DNA of 64,000 bases, from positions 1 to 64,000 of the forward strand of contig OZ245029.1 of assembly GCA_965223955.1 (NCBI GenBank), read 5' to 3'. This document shows positions 27,495 to 34,892 of this stretch, piece after piece (the first letter of the stretch is position 1; every line of letters begins with the position of its first letter). The translations under genes and the position numbers were made by a program. This DNA is from Bin75 sp965223955. Lineage in GTDB: Bacteria > Nitrospirota > Nitrospiria > Nitrospirales > UBA8639. The notes beneath the pieces are model-generated. The model had not been told where the DNA came from and ran no database searches. It saw only the letters and a program-made list of their open reading frames with translations.

Positions 27495-27700
27495 AGGCTG
27501 TAAAAAACATTGCAAAGTTTAATTATTTTACAAATGATGATGAATGTTACAAAGTTTACAAAAATAAAATATTGTAAACATTATAAACATTTTAAAAAAA
27601 TAAAATATTTAAAGAAATGTAAAAATATCAACAGGACGTACACTATGTACAAATGGCACGAATCGTCACAATGTAGAACATAACGATCGTTGTGTACTAC
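27495..27700. other. AT-rich patch with multiple dyads, no gene
   Basis: 27500-27640 is far lower in G+C than anything else here, rich in TGTAAA/TTTACA words. GTTTACAA...TTGTAAAC forms a perfect 8-bp dyad with a 10-bp spacer (27554-27579). GTACA-CTA-TGTAC (27637-27649) and the palindrome AACGATCGTT (27682-27691) follow. No ORF of interest is present. The layout recalls a replication-origin or phage/plasmid regulatory region, but nothing identifies it. Confidence 0.5.
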
Positions 27701-27806
27701 AAGGCATCAGGCCTGTCCCGGGCCTTGACCCGGGAGGCGGTCGGCTCATGGCCCCTCTTCCTCTTCTTTCGTAGCCGCGCCATCCCTGCCGTCTCCTTCT
27801 GTCATT

Positions 27807-28025
27807 CCTGTATGTGTTCAGTCATTCGTTGACAGAATGAAGGAACCGACCCACCAGAATTGTCATTCTGAGCCGGAGGCGAAGAATCTCTCGCTCAACA
27901 ACCGAACGCCTACAAAAGCAGATCCTTCGCTTCGCTCAGGATGACAGATGAGGCGTGTTGCGCAGGCTGATGGCATCTCCCTAATGCCGGGTGAAAACTG
28001 TCAACGAATGAGTGAACATCTACAA
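27807..28025. repeat. MITE-like element, copy 3
   Basis: About 219 bp bounded by inverted ends: left 27807-27834 (CCTGTATGTGTTCAGTCATT...) and right 27999-28025. Inside is a GTCATTCTGAGCCGGAGGCG...GAATCTCTCGCTCAACAACC unit that also occurs at 51430-51510, including its CCTTCGCTTCGCTCAGGATGAC partner. The C-rich hairpin of other copies is missing here. Confidence 0.75.
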
Positions 28026-28135
28026 TTCCCGACAGCTTTAATCGGGAATCCAGTGTCTTTGTCTTTGATATTTGTAGCCGTGCGATCCCTGTTCAGAGGC
28101 AGGGACATGCCTCATCGCGCTTTCTTCTTCTCTTT

Positions 28136-28160
28136 TGTAGCGGCGCCATCTCATGGCGCT
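28136..28160. repeat. GGCGCCATCTCATGGCGC hairpin repeat
   Basis: Palindromic unit GTAGCGGCGCCATCTCATGG (plus CGC) with close copies at 28911-28928, 30152-30169, 43505-43527 (inverted) and 46714-46732 (inverted), and degenerate ones near 27772 and 29344. It is part of the repeat-rich zone upstream of a small ORF. Confidence 0.7.
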
Positions 28161-28184
28161 TTCTACTCCTTCTTTTGTAGCTGC

Positions 28185-28361
28185 ATGAATGCAAAAACCC
28201 GTAGCACTCCCAACCAACCCAATGGCCAAAAGTGGTTGCCCCATACCGATGATAGATTGTGGCATGATCTTGATGGTATCATGGAAGCCATGGATGACAC
28301 CGCCCGCAACCTGGTCACGCAAAGTGGACGGCGACGGAATAAAAATATCTTGATGATCTAA
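28185..28361 (+). CDS. Small hypothetical protein
   Basis: Possible 58-residue product (MNAKTRSTPNQPNGQKWLPH; then DDRLWHDLDGIMEAMDDTAR and a basic tail) ending 3 bp before the DUF1640-like gene. Its reading frame is open further upstream only through repeat DNA. The close spacing and the non-repeat sequence are the only support; no family is recognised and no Shine-Dalgarno is evident. It may be non-coding. Confidence 0.3.
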   Translation: MNAKTRSTPNQPNGQKWLPHTDDRLWHDLDGIMEAMDDTARNLVTQSGRRRNKNILMI

Positions 28362-28364
28362 GCC

Positions 28365-28688
28365 ATGGCACACTCGCCCACATTGATCCTTGACACGCAT
28401 GCGGCTGTCCATGAACTGGTGAGCGCCGGCATGCCCGAGCGCCAAGCCGAGACCGTCGTGCGTCAACAGGCAAGGCTGCTCGAACAGAATTTCGCCACCA
28501 AGGCCGACCTCGCAACCATCAAGGCTGACATCGAAGCCTTGCGGCAGGAAACCAAAGCCGACATCGAAGCCTTGCGACAGGAAACCAAAGCTCTCATCGA
28601 AACCGCAAAGGTGGGTCTCATCAAGTGGATCTTTGGCCTCAACATCGCAACGATGAGCCTGCTAGTCGCCGCAATCAAGCTGTTATAA
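28365..28688 (+). CDS. DUF1640-like coiled-coil membrane protein
   Basis: Protein of 107 residues: N-terminal SPTLILDTHAAVHELVSAGM and PERQAETVVRQQARLLEQNF, then a coiled coil with an 11-residue repeat occurring twice (ADIEALRQETK), and a C-terminal hydrophobic segment (WIFGLNIATMSLLVAAIKLL). It fits the bacterial DUF1640/CCDC90-like group of small coiled-coil proteins with a C-terminal anchor. The function is unknown. Members are often found in mobile or toxin-antitoxin-rich regions, as here. Confidence 0.8.
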   Translation: MAHSPTLILDTHAAVHELVSAGMPERQAETVVRQQARLLEQNFATKADLATIKADIEALRQETKADIEALRQETKALIETAKVGLIKWIFGLNIATMSLLVAAIKLL

Positions 28689-29054
28689 CCCGGTCCAGCG
28701 CCAAGCCTGCAGGCGGAATAATCGAACGCGTACAGCATCGCCCCCTCCCTGAGGAAAACGTCACGTAGCCCGTCATTCCTGTATGTGTTCACTCATTCTT
28801 TGACAATTCCCGCAGTTCTCTCATCCCCGCAGAATCCCCTCCTGTCATCCTCGCGGTTTTTAGCGGGGATCCATCCTTCTGTGTCCTTCTCCTTCTTTTG
28901 TATTTGTAGCGGCGCCATCTCATGGCGCTTCTTCATCACTCCCCCCTTGAGGGGGAGTCGGAGAGCCAAGGGCGCCAGCCCGCAGGCGAGCCGGTGGGGG
29001 GCATAAGGCCTGTCCCAAGCTTTGCCCCCGGGATGCCGCACTACACGTTAGTTA
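28689..29054. other. Repeat-rich gap
   Basis: No gene seen. 28779-28804 is a solo MITE-like left end (CTGTATGTGTTC...TTTGACA), 28911-28928 is the GGCGCCATCTCATGGCGC hairpin, and 28935-29040 contains GAGGGGGAGT...GGGGGGCATAAGG and CCCCCGGGATGCC repeat units. Confidence 0.5.
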
Positions 29055-29245
29055 TCAGGTGGTTTCGATTTGGATATGGGCTGAATAGCCTAATCGCCCT
29101 AGCAGGTGTTCGCAGTCTTCCCAAGTCAGGCCAAACGCTCGGACGTCGGCGATCCCAACCCGACGAGACCGGAAAGTGAAAGCTCATGGTGCAAATAGGC
29201 GGCGAGCTTATCGACGACTGTTTGGCGGGTAATCACGTCCTTCAT
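29055..29245 (-). pseudogene. Decayed small gene (internal deletion/frameshift)
   Basis: From the ATG at 29245 the minus strand reads MKDVITRQTVVDKLAAYLHH, then ELSLSGLVG. A second frame then gives VGIADVRAFGLTWEDCEHLL and GRLGYSAHIQIETT up to a TGA at 29055. Both halves look like parts of one small protein that I recall as a conserved hypothetical type (N-terminal 'RQxVxxxLxxYLxHxxxL', C-terminal 'ADVRAFGLTWEDCE'), with the middle missing and the frame changed. It is therefore probably a pseudogene left by a deletion. Confidence 0.55.
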
Positions 29246-29554
29246 TCTTCGACCTTTCGATGGCCATAGTCAACCAGCCTTTATAACATGTCTGTGACCA
29301 TTTCTTCATTCCTTCTTGAATGATCCTGCCTTCTTCTCCACTTTGTGTAGCGGCGCCATCCCATTGCCTCTTTTAGGCGGCATAAGGCATCTCCCGGGCT
29401 ATGACCAGGGATGCCTCGGCTACGACAAAGACGAAAGGCAAAGGCGCCTGGATCCCGGATCAGGTCGGGGATGACAGAAGGAGATGGTGAGGATGACTGA
29501 GGGGAATTAGCGGCACGAGATGCCGAGGCTTGGGGGCGCTCATGGTGTGCTTCT
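29246..29554. other. Gap with degenerate repeats
   Basis: No gene seen. Contains a degenerate GTGTAGCGGCGCCATCCCA unit near 29345, a CATAAGGCATCTCCCGGGCT unit near 29379 and a GGATCCCGGATCAGGTCGGG unit near 29452. The left 80 bp are the probable upstream region of the pseudogene. Confidence 0.45.
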
Positions 29555-29755
29555 TCACAAAAAGGCCTTTATGACGAGGCTTGCTACCCCCAACACCAGG
29601 CCGGTGACTCCGGTTAACGTCAAGGCGGTCATCACTTCCAGGCGGATCAGCCGTTTCTCGTATCCAGCCAACTCTTCCGCCGCTTCCTCGGCCTGTTCAT
29701 CGGACACTCCGGCCGCCTTGAACGCGTGATAGGTTTTTGAAAGCATTATTGACAT
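29555..29755 (-). CDS. Small DUF1640-like membrane protein
   Basis: Protein of 66 residues (MSIMLSKTYHAFKAAGVSDE, then QAEEAAEELAGYEKRLIRLE) with one C-terminal hydrophobic helix (VMTALTLTGVTGLVLGVASL). An AAAGGAG Shine-Dalgarno lies upstream, at a rather long distance from the first ATG; the Met at position 4 would be closer. The pattern 'helix with QAEA, coiled coil, tail anchor' is like that of the 107-residue protein at 28365 but shorter. No function is known. Confidence 0.7.
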   Translation of the reverse strand: MSIMLSKTYHAFKAAGVSDEQAEEAAEELAGYEKRLIRLEVMTALTLTGVTGLVLGVASLVIKAFL

Positions 29756-30088
29756 CGTAGCCGCTCACTCCTTTCTGTTATGTCGATAGCTTGTGTATGC
29801 CACACTGTGAAAGACTGTACCACAAGCGAAATATTTTAATCTACATTGTGTATGGGTCCACCACTCCCCGATAGATCCCCTCCCCGATTACGAACGTCGG
29901 GGACAAGTGTCGGGAAGGACCCACAGGGGAAGAGGCGGCGGCCGCATGAGAGGCGGCGGCTACAAATACAAAGCAAAAACCCTGGATCCTTTCCTTGACT
30001 GGATCCCCGATTAGATCCTCGATTAAAGATGTCGAGGACAGGCGTCGGGGACAAGCGTCGAGGATGACAGGAGGGGGGGGGCGGGGGA
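29756..30088. other. Repeat-rich gap
   Basis: No gene seen. The right half has successive units of the TGGATCCCCGATTAGATCCT / GACAGGCGTCGGGGACAAGC type and a run of nine G's around 30072-30080. Confidence 0.45.
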
Positions 30089-30311
30089 TTGTAAATGTTC
30101 ACTCATTCGTTGACAGAATCAGGGCTGACTATCTTCCCCCTCTTCTGTAGCGGCGCCATCTCATGGCGCTTGCCGTTGGCCGCATCAGAGGCGGGCCTAC
30201 GAATACCTCTACCTCCCCTCACCCCTCCTGATCCTTCGGCTACGCTCAGGACAAGCAAAGGAGGGGAAAGGCGGGGCGGAAATTGTCAACAAATGACTGA
30301 ACACATACAGG
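30089..30311. repeat. MITE-like element, copy 4
   Basis: About 222 bp bounded by inverted ends: left 30089-30114 (TTGTAAATGTTC...TTGACA) and right 30284-30311. Inner part: a GGCGCCATCTCATGGCGC hairpin (30152-30169) and the C-rich hairpin with CTTCGGCTACGCTC insert (30211-30270). This is the most compact copy with all parts. Confidence 0.8.
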
Positions 30312-30397
30312 GATGACTGAAGGGGAAAAAGCAGATTCCTGAAAAGCAGTTCCTTCGCGAGGTTCAGGACAAGCGCTTTGCTCGGAATGACAATGGG

Positions 30398-30437
30398 TAA
30401 AAAAATCCCCGCTGAGGGTTGAGCCTCAGCGGGGATT
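30398..30437 (-). terminator. Rho-independent terminator of the porin gene
   Basis: Stem ATCCCCGCTGAGG (30405-30417) and its perfect complement (30424-30436) with a 6-nt loop, followed on the minus strand by a run of T's. It lies 23 bp after the porin stop codon. Confidence 0.85.
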
Positions 30438-30459
30438 GAGATAACGGGGTTTCTTCTTG

Positions 30460-31977
30460 TTAGAAGTTCACCCAGAGTTGGGTATAGCCCCAGGTTTGTT
30501 CTGAAGAACTGTTTCCATTAAGGTCAGCCGCCTGGTCCATGCGCTCACCAGGCAGGAAGACACCGCCGCCGATTTGCCAGGCCACGTGGTTTCCGGCCCC
30601 GAAGAAATGGGTATAGACCACGTCGATTTCCTCTCCTATGTCGGTAGAGCTAACACGAGCGTTTCCATTCATATCCCTCGGAGTCACAAAACCAAGGTTG
30701 GCCTGCCCGGCATGATACAAGTTATCGCCTGCTTCCTTGAGCGAAAACATGTGCCCGGTCACTTCGAAGTGGCTGTCCTTGTTGGGCCGCAGTTGGAGGC
30801 CGAACGCCAAATGGTTCATATTTTTCCAGGACATGCGGTCCATGTACCCGAAGTGAATGTGGTTGGTGGGGTACAATTGATCAAAGCTTCCCCACTTGCC
30901 ATCACCTTTATTACCAGACGCGGTGTTGAACTCGGCGCTCAGGCGAGGCGCCATAGGCACCGGCAGAGTCAGACCGCCGTCGATATGGAAGGCCCAGGCC
31001 TCAATATCCATGTCCCGGCCAGTTCCTGTAGGACTGGCGATCTCCCCGAATTGGTAGTAGCCTTCCATCGTGGCGTCCACGCGGGCGCTTCCCGCAGAGA
31101 ACTTCTTGACGGCCCGGCCACCGAGAGTATGCCTGGATTGGTCTCGAGGACGAGGGGCATTGACGTTTCCACCAGTTCCGCCGCTGTGCCAGATATAGGT
31201 GGGTTCCAAGACCATGCCCGCGACCTTCATTGGCGCCCGGACATAGACCACATCGCCATCGTTCGTTGCCGTTGTACCGTCAACACCGCCAGCCTGTGTG
31301 CCACCAATACAATTCCCTGATGTCGGTCCCGTACAGTTTCTCTCCTTCGTCCGCAACCAGCCCACTTGGAGGCTGGTGGTCTTGCTGAGCTTGTAGTTCG
31401 CGGTCAAGCCGTCGTGGGCCCAGCCCACGTTGTTCCAGTCGAAATGCCCGAACATGCGATGGTTGCCCCAGACCACCAGTTGCCGCCCGGCTTTGATGGT
31501 CAGGTTCGGCACCATGAAGTTTCTAACCAGCATGAAGGCCTGGCGGGCATAGATGGTCCCATCGGTTCCATTGGCGTCGGCCCCTGCTGCGCTAGTTCCC
31601 CAGTTCTTGGAATGTTGTGACTGGAAGAAGAAGGTCACGTCCGGGGAGATCGAGTAGTTGAAGCCCAGCCGCGCCCATTGCTGAACGATAAACGTGTTGT
31701 TCTTGTTCCCTATCCCAAAGCTGCCGTTGTTCCGGAATTCCGGACGGACACGCAGGTCGCCGGAAATGGTCAGCTTGCTGATATCGAACAGCTTGCTCTT
31801 GGGCGGATCGAATTTGTGATATGGAAGCAGATCCGGAATCGCGCGCGGGACGGCCGGAACCGCCGAGTTCTTGCCCGTGGCCGGTGTGGTTTTCTCGGCC
31901 ATAACTGGAGCCGCCGTGACCCCTGCGAGCAGGACCGCGGCCAGTGTCCATTTAATACCGTGGTTAAATCGTTTCAT
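30460..31977 (-). CDS. Outer-membrane porin, alginate-export-type family
   Basis: Protein of 505 residues from MKRFNHGIKWTLAAVLLAGV with a cleavable signal peptide ending APVMA. AGGAGG Shine-Dalgarno upstream. The mature chain contains alternating beta strands with the pattern of the alginate_exp family: LTISGDLRVRPEFRNNGSFG, NTFIVQQWARLGFNYSISPD, NLTIKAGRQLVVWGNHRMFG, and a C-terminal WGYTQLWVNF ending in Phe, typical of outer-membrane barrels. The substrate is unknown. The upstream gap is AT-rich with TATAAT (32040-32045) 60 bp before the start. A strong terminator follows. Confidence 0.85.
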   Translation of the reverse strand: MKRFNHGIKWTLAAVLLAGVTAAPVMAEKTTPATGKNSAVPAVPRAIPDLLPYHKFDPPKSKLFDISKLTISGDLRVRPEFRNNGSFGIGNKNNTFIVQQWARLGFNYSISPDVTFFFQSQHSKNWGTSAAGADANGTDGTIYARQAFMLVRNFMVPNLTIKAGRQLVVWGNHRMFGHFDWNNVGWAHDGLTANYKLSKTTSLQVGWLRTKERNCTGPTSGNCIGGTQAGGVDGTTATNDGDVVYVRAPMKVAGMVLEPTYIWHSGGTGGNVNAPRPRDQSRHTLGGRAVKKFSAGSARVDATMEGYYQFGEIASPTGTGRDMDIEAWAFHIDGGLTLPVPMAPRLSAEFNTASGNKGDGKWGSFDQLYPTNHIHFGYMDRMSWKNMNHLAFGLQLRPNKDSHFEVTGHMFSLKEAGDNLYHAGQANLGFVTPRDMNGNARVSSTDIGEEIDVVYTHFFGAGNHVAWQIGGGVFLPGERMDQAADLNGNSSSEQTWGYTQLWVNF

Positions 31978-32310
31978 CGTGACTCCTCCTGTTGGTTTAT
32001 TCCCCCTGCGGGCTGCGCGTTTTTCCGGCCTGCCCATCAATTATAACTACTTTTCGTTATTTACTTCATTTTGGGCCAAATGAGATACGGCCCTACATAT
32101 TGCTTCAAAAAAATTTTAGATAACGGCATTTCCTTTTCTTTGTGATTTCCCTCCTTTGTTAAACTTTGTTGAATTGAGTGACGTTATCGGGTTGCCTGTT
32201 TTCTGTTTCTCGTTTTTGTCGGATTTGGGGTCATACTGAGAATATTAAACAATGTATTCCAAAATAGATTTTATTGCAATAGGTCTACTATATTTTTTCT
32301 TTTTTTTCCC
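31978..32310. other. AT-rich promoter region of the porin gene
   Basis: 333 bp with no gene. It has a TATAAT (minus strand) at 32040-32045 but no clear -35 box, so an activator may be needed. An 'AAAGGAGGG' run lies far upstream of the start (near 32150). The side next to the TatB-like gene (32290-32312) is a T-rich run. Confidence 0.5.
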
Positions 32311-32604
32311 TCACGCGGGCTTGTTGCCTTCGTTGATGCCGGCGGATGCCGCGTCGCCTGCGCCTTTGATGGAGTCTTCCGCTTCTTTCATGGATGATTG
32401 CAGGTCCTGCTCCACCATTTTCACTTCCTGCTGAATCATATTGATTTCCGGTTCGACCGACTGCCGCAAATCATCGGCGGTCTCTTTAAACCCCTTGACG
32501 GCTTTCCCTACCTGCTTGCCGATTTCCGGTAGTTCCTTGGGCCCGAACAACAGAAAGGCAATGACCAGAATCATCAGAATTTCCATTCCACCCAAGCCGA
32601 ACAT
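32311..32604 (-). CDS. Twin-arginine translocase subunit, TatB-like
   Basis: Protein of 97 residues from MFGLGGMEILMILVIAFLLF with a GGAGAAG Shine-Dalgarno. A single N-terminal membrane helix runs into GPKELPEIGKQVGKAVKGFK (amphipathic helix) and a long acidic helical tail (EPEINMIQQEVKMVEQDLQS). The 'FGPKELPE' hinge with Pro and Glu and the long charged C-terminus favour TatB over TatA. It is downstream of the TatA-like gene. tatC is not next to this pair. Confidence 0.8.
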   Translation of the reverse strand: MFGLGGMEILMILVIAFLLFGPKELPEIGKQVGKAVKGFKETADDLRQSVEPEINMIQQEVKMVEQDLQSSMKEAEDSIKGAGDAASAGINEGNKPA

Positions 32605-32651
32605 TTTTCTTCTCCATCGATAACCGTTCTTTGTGGCGGCGGGGTTCTCCC

Positions 32652-32692
32652 CCCTCACCCCTGCCCTCTCCCGCCGGGGGAGAGGGTGTAGC
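32652..32692. repeat. Palindromic repeat between tatA and the TatB-like gene
   Basis: CCCCTCACCCCTGCCCTCTCCC, a short loop, then GGGGGAGAGGGTG. The same unit with an A/C-rich variation is at 43460-43500, just upstream of the beta-propeller gene. Confidence 0.6.
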
Positions 32693-32697
32693 TTGTG

Positions 32698-33033
32698 CTA
32701 CGCCTGCCTGGTTTCCTGAACCTGCGCTTCGGGCTGTGGCGCCGGTGCGGCCTGTTGTACCGGTTCCCCTGCCGGGGGAACGGCGGCGGTTTGCGCCATG
32801 ACCGGCTCCGTGATCTGGCCCGACTGCGGCTGCTGCGGCGGCGGCGCCGTTGCGTCCATGCCTTCTTCCTGCGGCGTCACGTCCATGGCGTCGGATTCAT
32901 TAATGGACTTTTTGAACCCCTTGATGGCTTTTCCCAATCCTTCGCCCAATTGCGGGATTTTTCCCGCCCCGAAGATAATGAGGACGATGAACAGGATGAG
33001 CAATAATTCCATCCACCCAAATGAACCAATCAT
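32698..33033 (-). CDS. tatA: Twin-arginine translocase subunit TatA
   Basis: Protein of 111 residues from MIGSFGWMELLLILFIVLII with a GAGAGG Shine-Dalgarno. The single N-terminal membrane helix, FGAGKIPQLGEGLGKAIKGF (the hinge and amphipathic helix) and a Pro/Gln/Ala-rich tail (APPPQQPQSGQ, then VPPAGEPVQQAAPAPQP) are typical of TatA. It forms the pore-like oligomer for folded proteins carrying RR signal peptides. It precedes the TatB-like gene by about 94 bp. Confidence 0.9.
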   Translation of the reverse strand: MIGSFGWMELLLILFIVLIIFGAGKIPQLGEGLGKAIKGFKKSINESDAMDVTPQEEGMDATAPPPQQPQSGQITEPVMAQTAAVPPAGEPVQQAAPAPQPEAQVQETRQA

Positions 33034-33247
33034 TTTACAACCTCTCGATGGTACTTAAATTTGGTGCGCTCGCAGCCATTGCAATGGAACAGTATACGCG
33101 CAGTCAATGAAGGCAGTCAATGAAGAAATCCACACCGAACAGATTCCTTCCTTCTCTTGGAATGACCATTCCGGTATCTTGATATGGCCTCGACCTTTTG
33201 GGCGGCGTGAGAGGCGGCTCTTGAGGGGAACAAGCCCATCACTATTT

Positions 33248-34717
33248 CTACGGGTCCAGCCGGAAATGGAAATAATCCACGGGTTGCGGCGGGGCCATGA
33301 ACGCGGCCTGGAGGGTGCCCCGGTCGTAGCCCAGTTCCTCCAGCCGACTCGCCGCACGCATGACCTCTTCTTCCGTGAGGTAGGCCACGGTATCCGCGAC
33401 GCCGTGCCTGGCCTGTCGTGCCAGCAGTTGCTCCAATTCCCGGCGCGTCTCCTCCGGGGTCGCGGGATCAAGGGGCAATTGGATGGTCCGTTCATAGGGA
33501 CTCGTATAGCCGGCATTCACCGCCTCGATGGTTTTCAGGATCAATCGATCGATTTCCCATGGTCCGTCCTGCGGCAAGTCGGGATGGGAAGCCAGCACGT
33601 CCATGAGGCTCATGACGTTGACCCCGAGGCTTCTTCCGACAAATTCTTTTTGCGGCTCGACCGTCACCCGTCCCTCGCCGACCTGTTTGGCCACGTCTTC
33701 CAACAGCGCAACGTTGACCATAAAACTGAATTGCCCGCCCACCAGGTTGTAGCAGGGTTTTTCCGGATCATTGAGGACGGCCTCGTCCGCGGTGCCGGCA
33801 TCGAAGCTGCTGAACCCGAGCGCGTCCGGGGCCAGCAACCGATGCGCTTCCTTGAGGGAGGCGGCGGCGCCGACGTTCACGGGCATCAGGAGTTCCTCAT
33901 CGAAGAGTTTTAAAAAGTCCGTCACCAGGCGACGGAACGGCACGTCTTTGGCCTCGATCTTGTGATATTCCCGTTCCCACAGGATGTCCTCCAGGAAGGC
34001 CGGCAGGGGTTTGAGCCCGGCGATATCGGTTTGATCGAACGCCTGCACCAGTCCCTGCCAATCGGGAAAGTCCACGAGCCGGGTTTCCTTCAAATTGGGC
34101 CGGATGTGTTCTTCCATGACGCCCCCGGCTTTGCGCAGCAGGAGTTTGGTCGGCAACTCGCTCCACAGTTCGTTGCAAAAAATTCGATCGATCGACCCGT
34201 CGCCATACGATTGCAGTTCCTGCACCGTGGCATGCACGAATTGCACGCGGTCCCCGTGCCCGGCCAACTCCGCATTCGCCCTGGCGCTTGCCAGCACGGT
34301 CTCCGAGGCATCGATGAGCACGTATTGCAGACGCGGATAGAGCGTCGCGTCACGATCCAGGGCCTTGACGTGATCGAGAAAGCAGGCGGCCAAATTGCCG
34401 TTGCCGCACCCCCATTCCATAATGGTGAGCGGGGCGGCTCCGGTCCCGGGACCGGCCCTTCGACTCTGCTGCGCTCCGCTCAGGGCAAGCTTTTGGCGTC
34501 GAGTGGCCCGTTCCACGTAATCCGCGGCCAAGGCGTACCCCAGACGGTAATCCGCCGCGGCAAAGGTCTGATAGAGTTCCCGCAGGCGTTCGCCCCGCAG
34601 ACCGTAGAACACGGTATTCATATGCTGTTGCCAGACGTCGATCGGCGCGAAATCCCCTAATAGTTGGGGTAACGCTTCTTCGTTCTCAGCGACTTGCTCG
34701 GCCATTTGCTCAACCAT
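33248..34717 (-). CDS. SAM-dependent methyltransferase, MidA/NDUFAF7-like
   Basis: Protein of 489 residues. An N-terminal helical part precedes a Rossmann motif at about residues 98-110 (TIMEWGCGNGNLAACF), followed by YPRLQYVLIDASETVLASA and IDRIFCNELWSELPTKLLL, the layout of MidA-type methylases (complex I assembly in eukaryotes). Residues 76-89 (KLALSGAQQSRRAG) are translated from an interspersed repeat, absent from the usual family pattern. The substrate in bacteria is unknown. The ATG at 34717 has a GAGGCTGAGG Shine-Dalgarno partly formed by the neighbouring hairpin repeat. Confidence 0.8.
   Translation of the reverse strand: MVEQMAEQVAENEEALPQLLGDFAPIDVWQQHMNTVFYGLRGERLRELYQTFAAADYRLGYALAADYVERATRRQKLALSGAQQSRRAGPGTGAAPLTIMEWGCGNGNLAACFLDHVKALDRDATLYPRLQYVLIDASETVLASARANAELAGHGDRVQFVHATVQELQSYGDGSIDRIFCNELWSELPTKLLLRKAGGVMEEHIRPNLKETRLVDFPDWQGLVQAFDQTDIAGLKPLPAFLEDILWEREYHKIEAKDVPFRRLVTDFLKLFDEELLMPVNVGAAASLKEAHRLLAPDALGFSSFDAGTADEAVLNDPEKPCYNLVGGQFSFMVNVALLEDVAKQVGEGRVTVEPQKEFVGRSLGVNVMSLMDVLASHPDLPQDGPWEIDRLILKTIEAVNAGYTSPYERTIQLPLDPATPEETRRELEQLLARQARHGVADTVAYLTEEEVMRAASRLEELGYDRGTLQAAFMAPPQPVDYFHFRLDP
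34457..34490. repeat. Interspersed repeat inside the MidA-like methyltransferase gene
   Basis: CCTTCGACTCTGCTGCGCTC and CGCTCAGGGCAAGC, a unit of the 'CTTCG..CTCAGG' family seen in non-coding places (e.g. 18265-18300 and 43553-43580). It is in frame and keeps the gene open, encoding residues 76-87. Confidence 0.6.
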
Positions 34718-34725
34718 GCCTCAGC

Positions 34726-34823
34726 CTCTACCTCCCCTTACCCCTCCTTACAAAGGAGGGGAAAATCTCCGACGGTTGTCGTCGGAAAGCAGAAATTGTC
34801 AACGAATAACTGAACACATACAG
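34726..34823. repeat. Intact C-rich hairpin and solo MITE-like end
   Basis: CTCTACCTCCCCTTACCCCTCC, TTACA, AAGGAGGGGAAAA, then a small hairpin CCGACGGTTGTCGTCGG and the terminal repeat TGTCAACGAATA...CATACAGG (34797-34823). This copy shows the uninterrupted state of the site into which the IS481 element was inserted at 16.66 kb. Confidence 0.7.
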
Positions 34824-34892
34824 GACGTTCCGAAAGGAAGGCGATTCTAGCAAAGAGGGTTTTCGCCTCGCAAGGGAACGCCCCCGGCTGCT

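Noticed and set aside
27955..28466. Minus-strand frame of 142 residues opposite the DUF1640-like gene, with a hydrophobic stretch
   Set aside because: The hydrophobic part is the complement of a polar coding region, the N-terminus overlaps the better supported plus-strand gene, and the rest is repeats.
26506..30459. CRISPR array in the repeat-rich zone
   Set aside because: The repeats are palindromic and of several families, at irregular distances and in both orientations. No constant repeat-spacer pattern or cas gene is seen.
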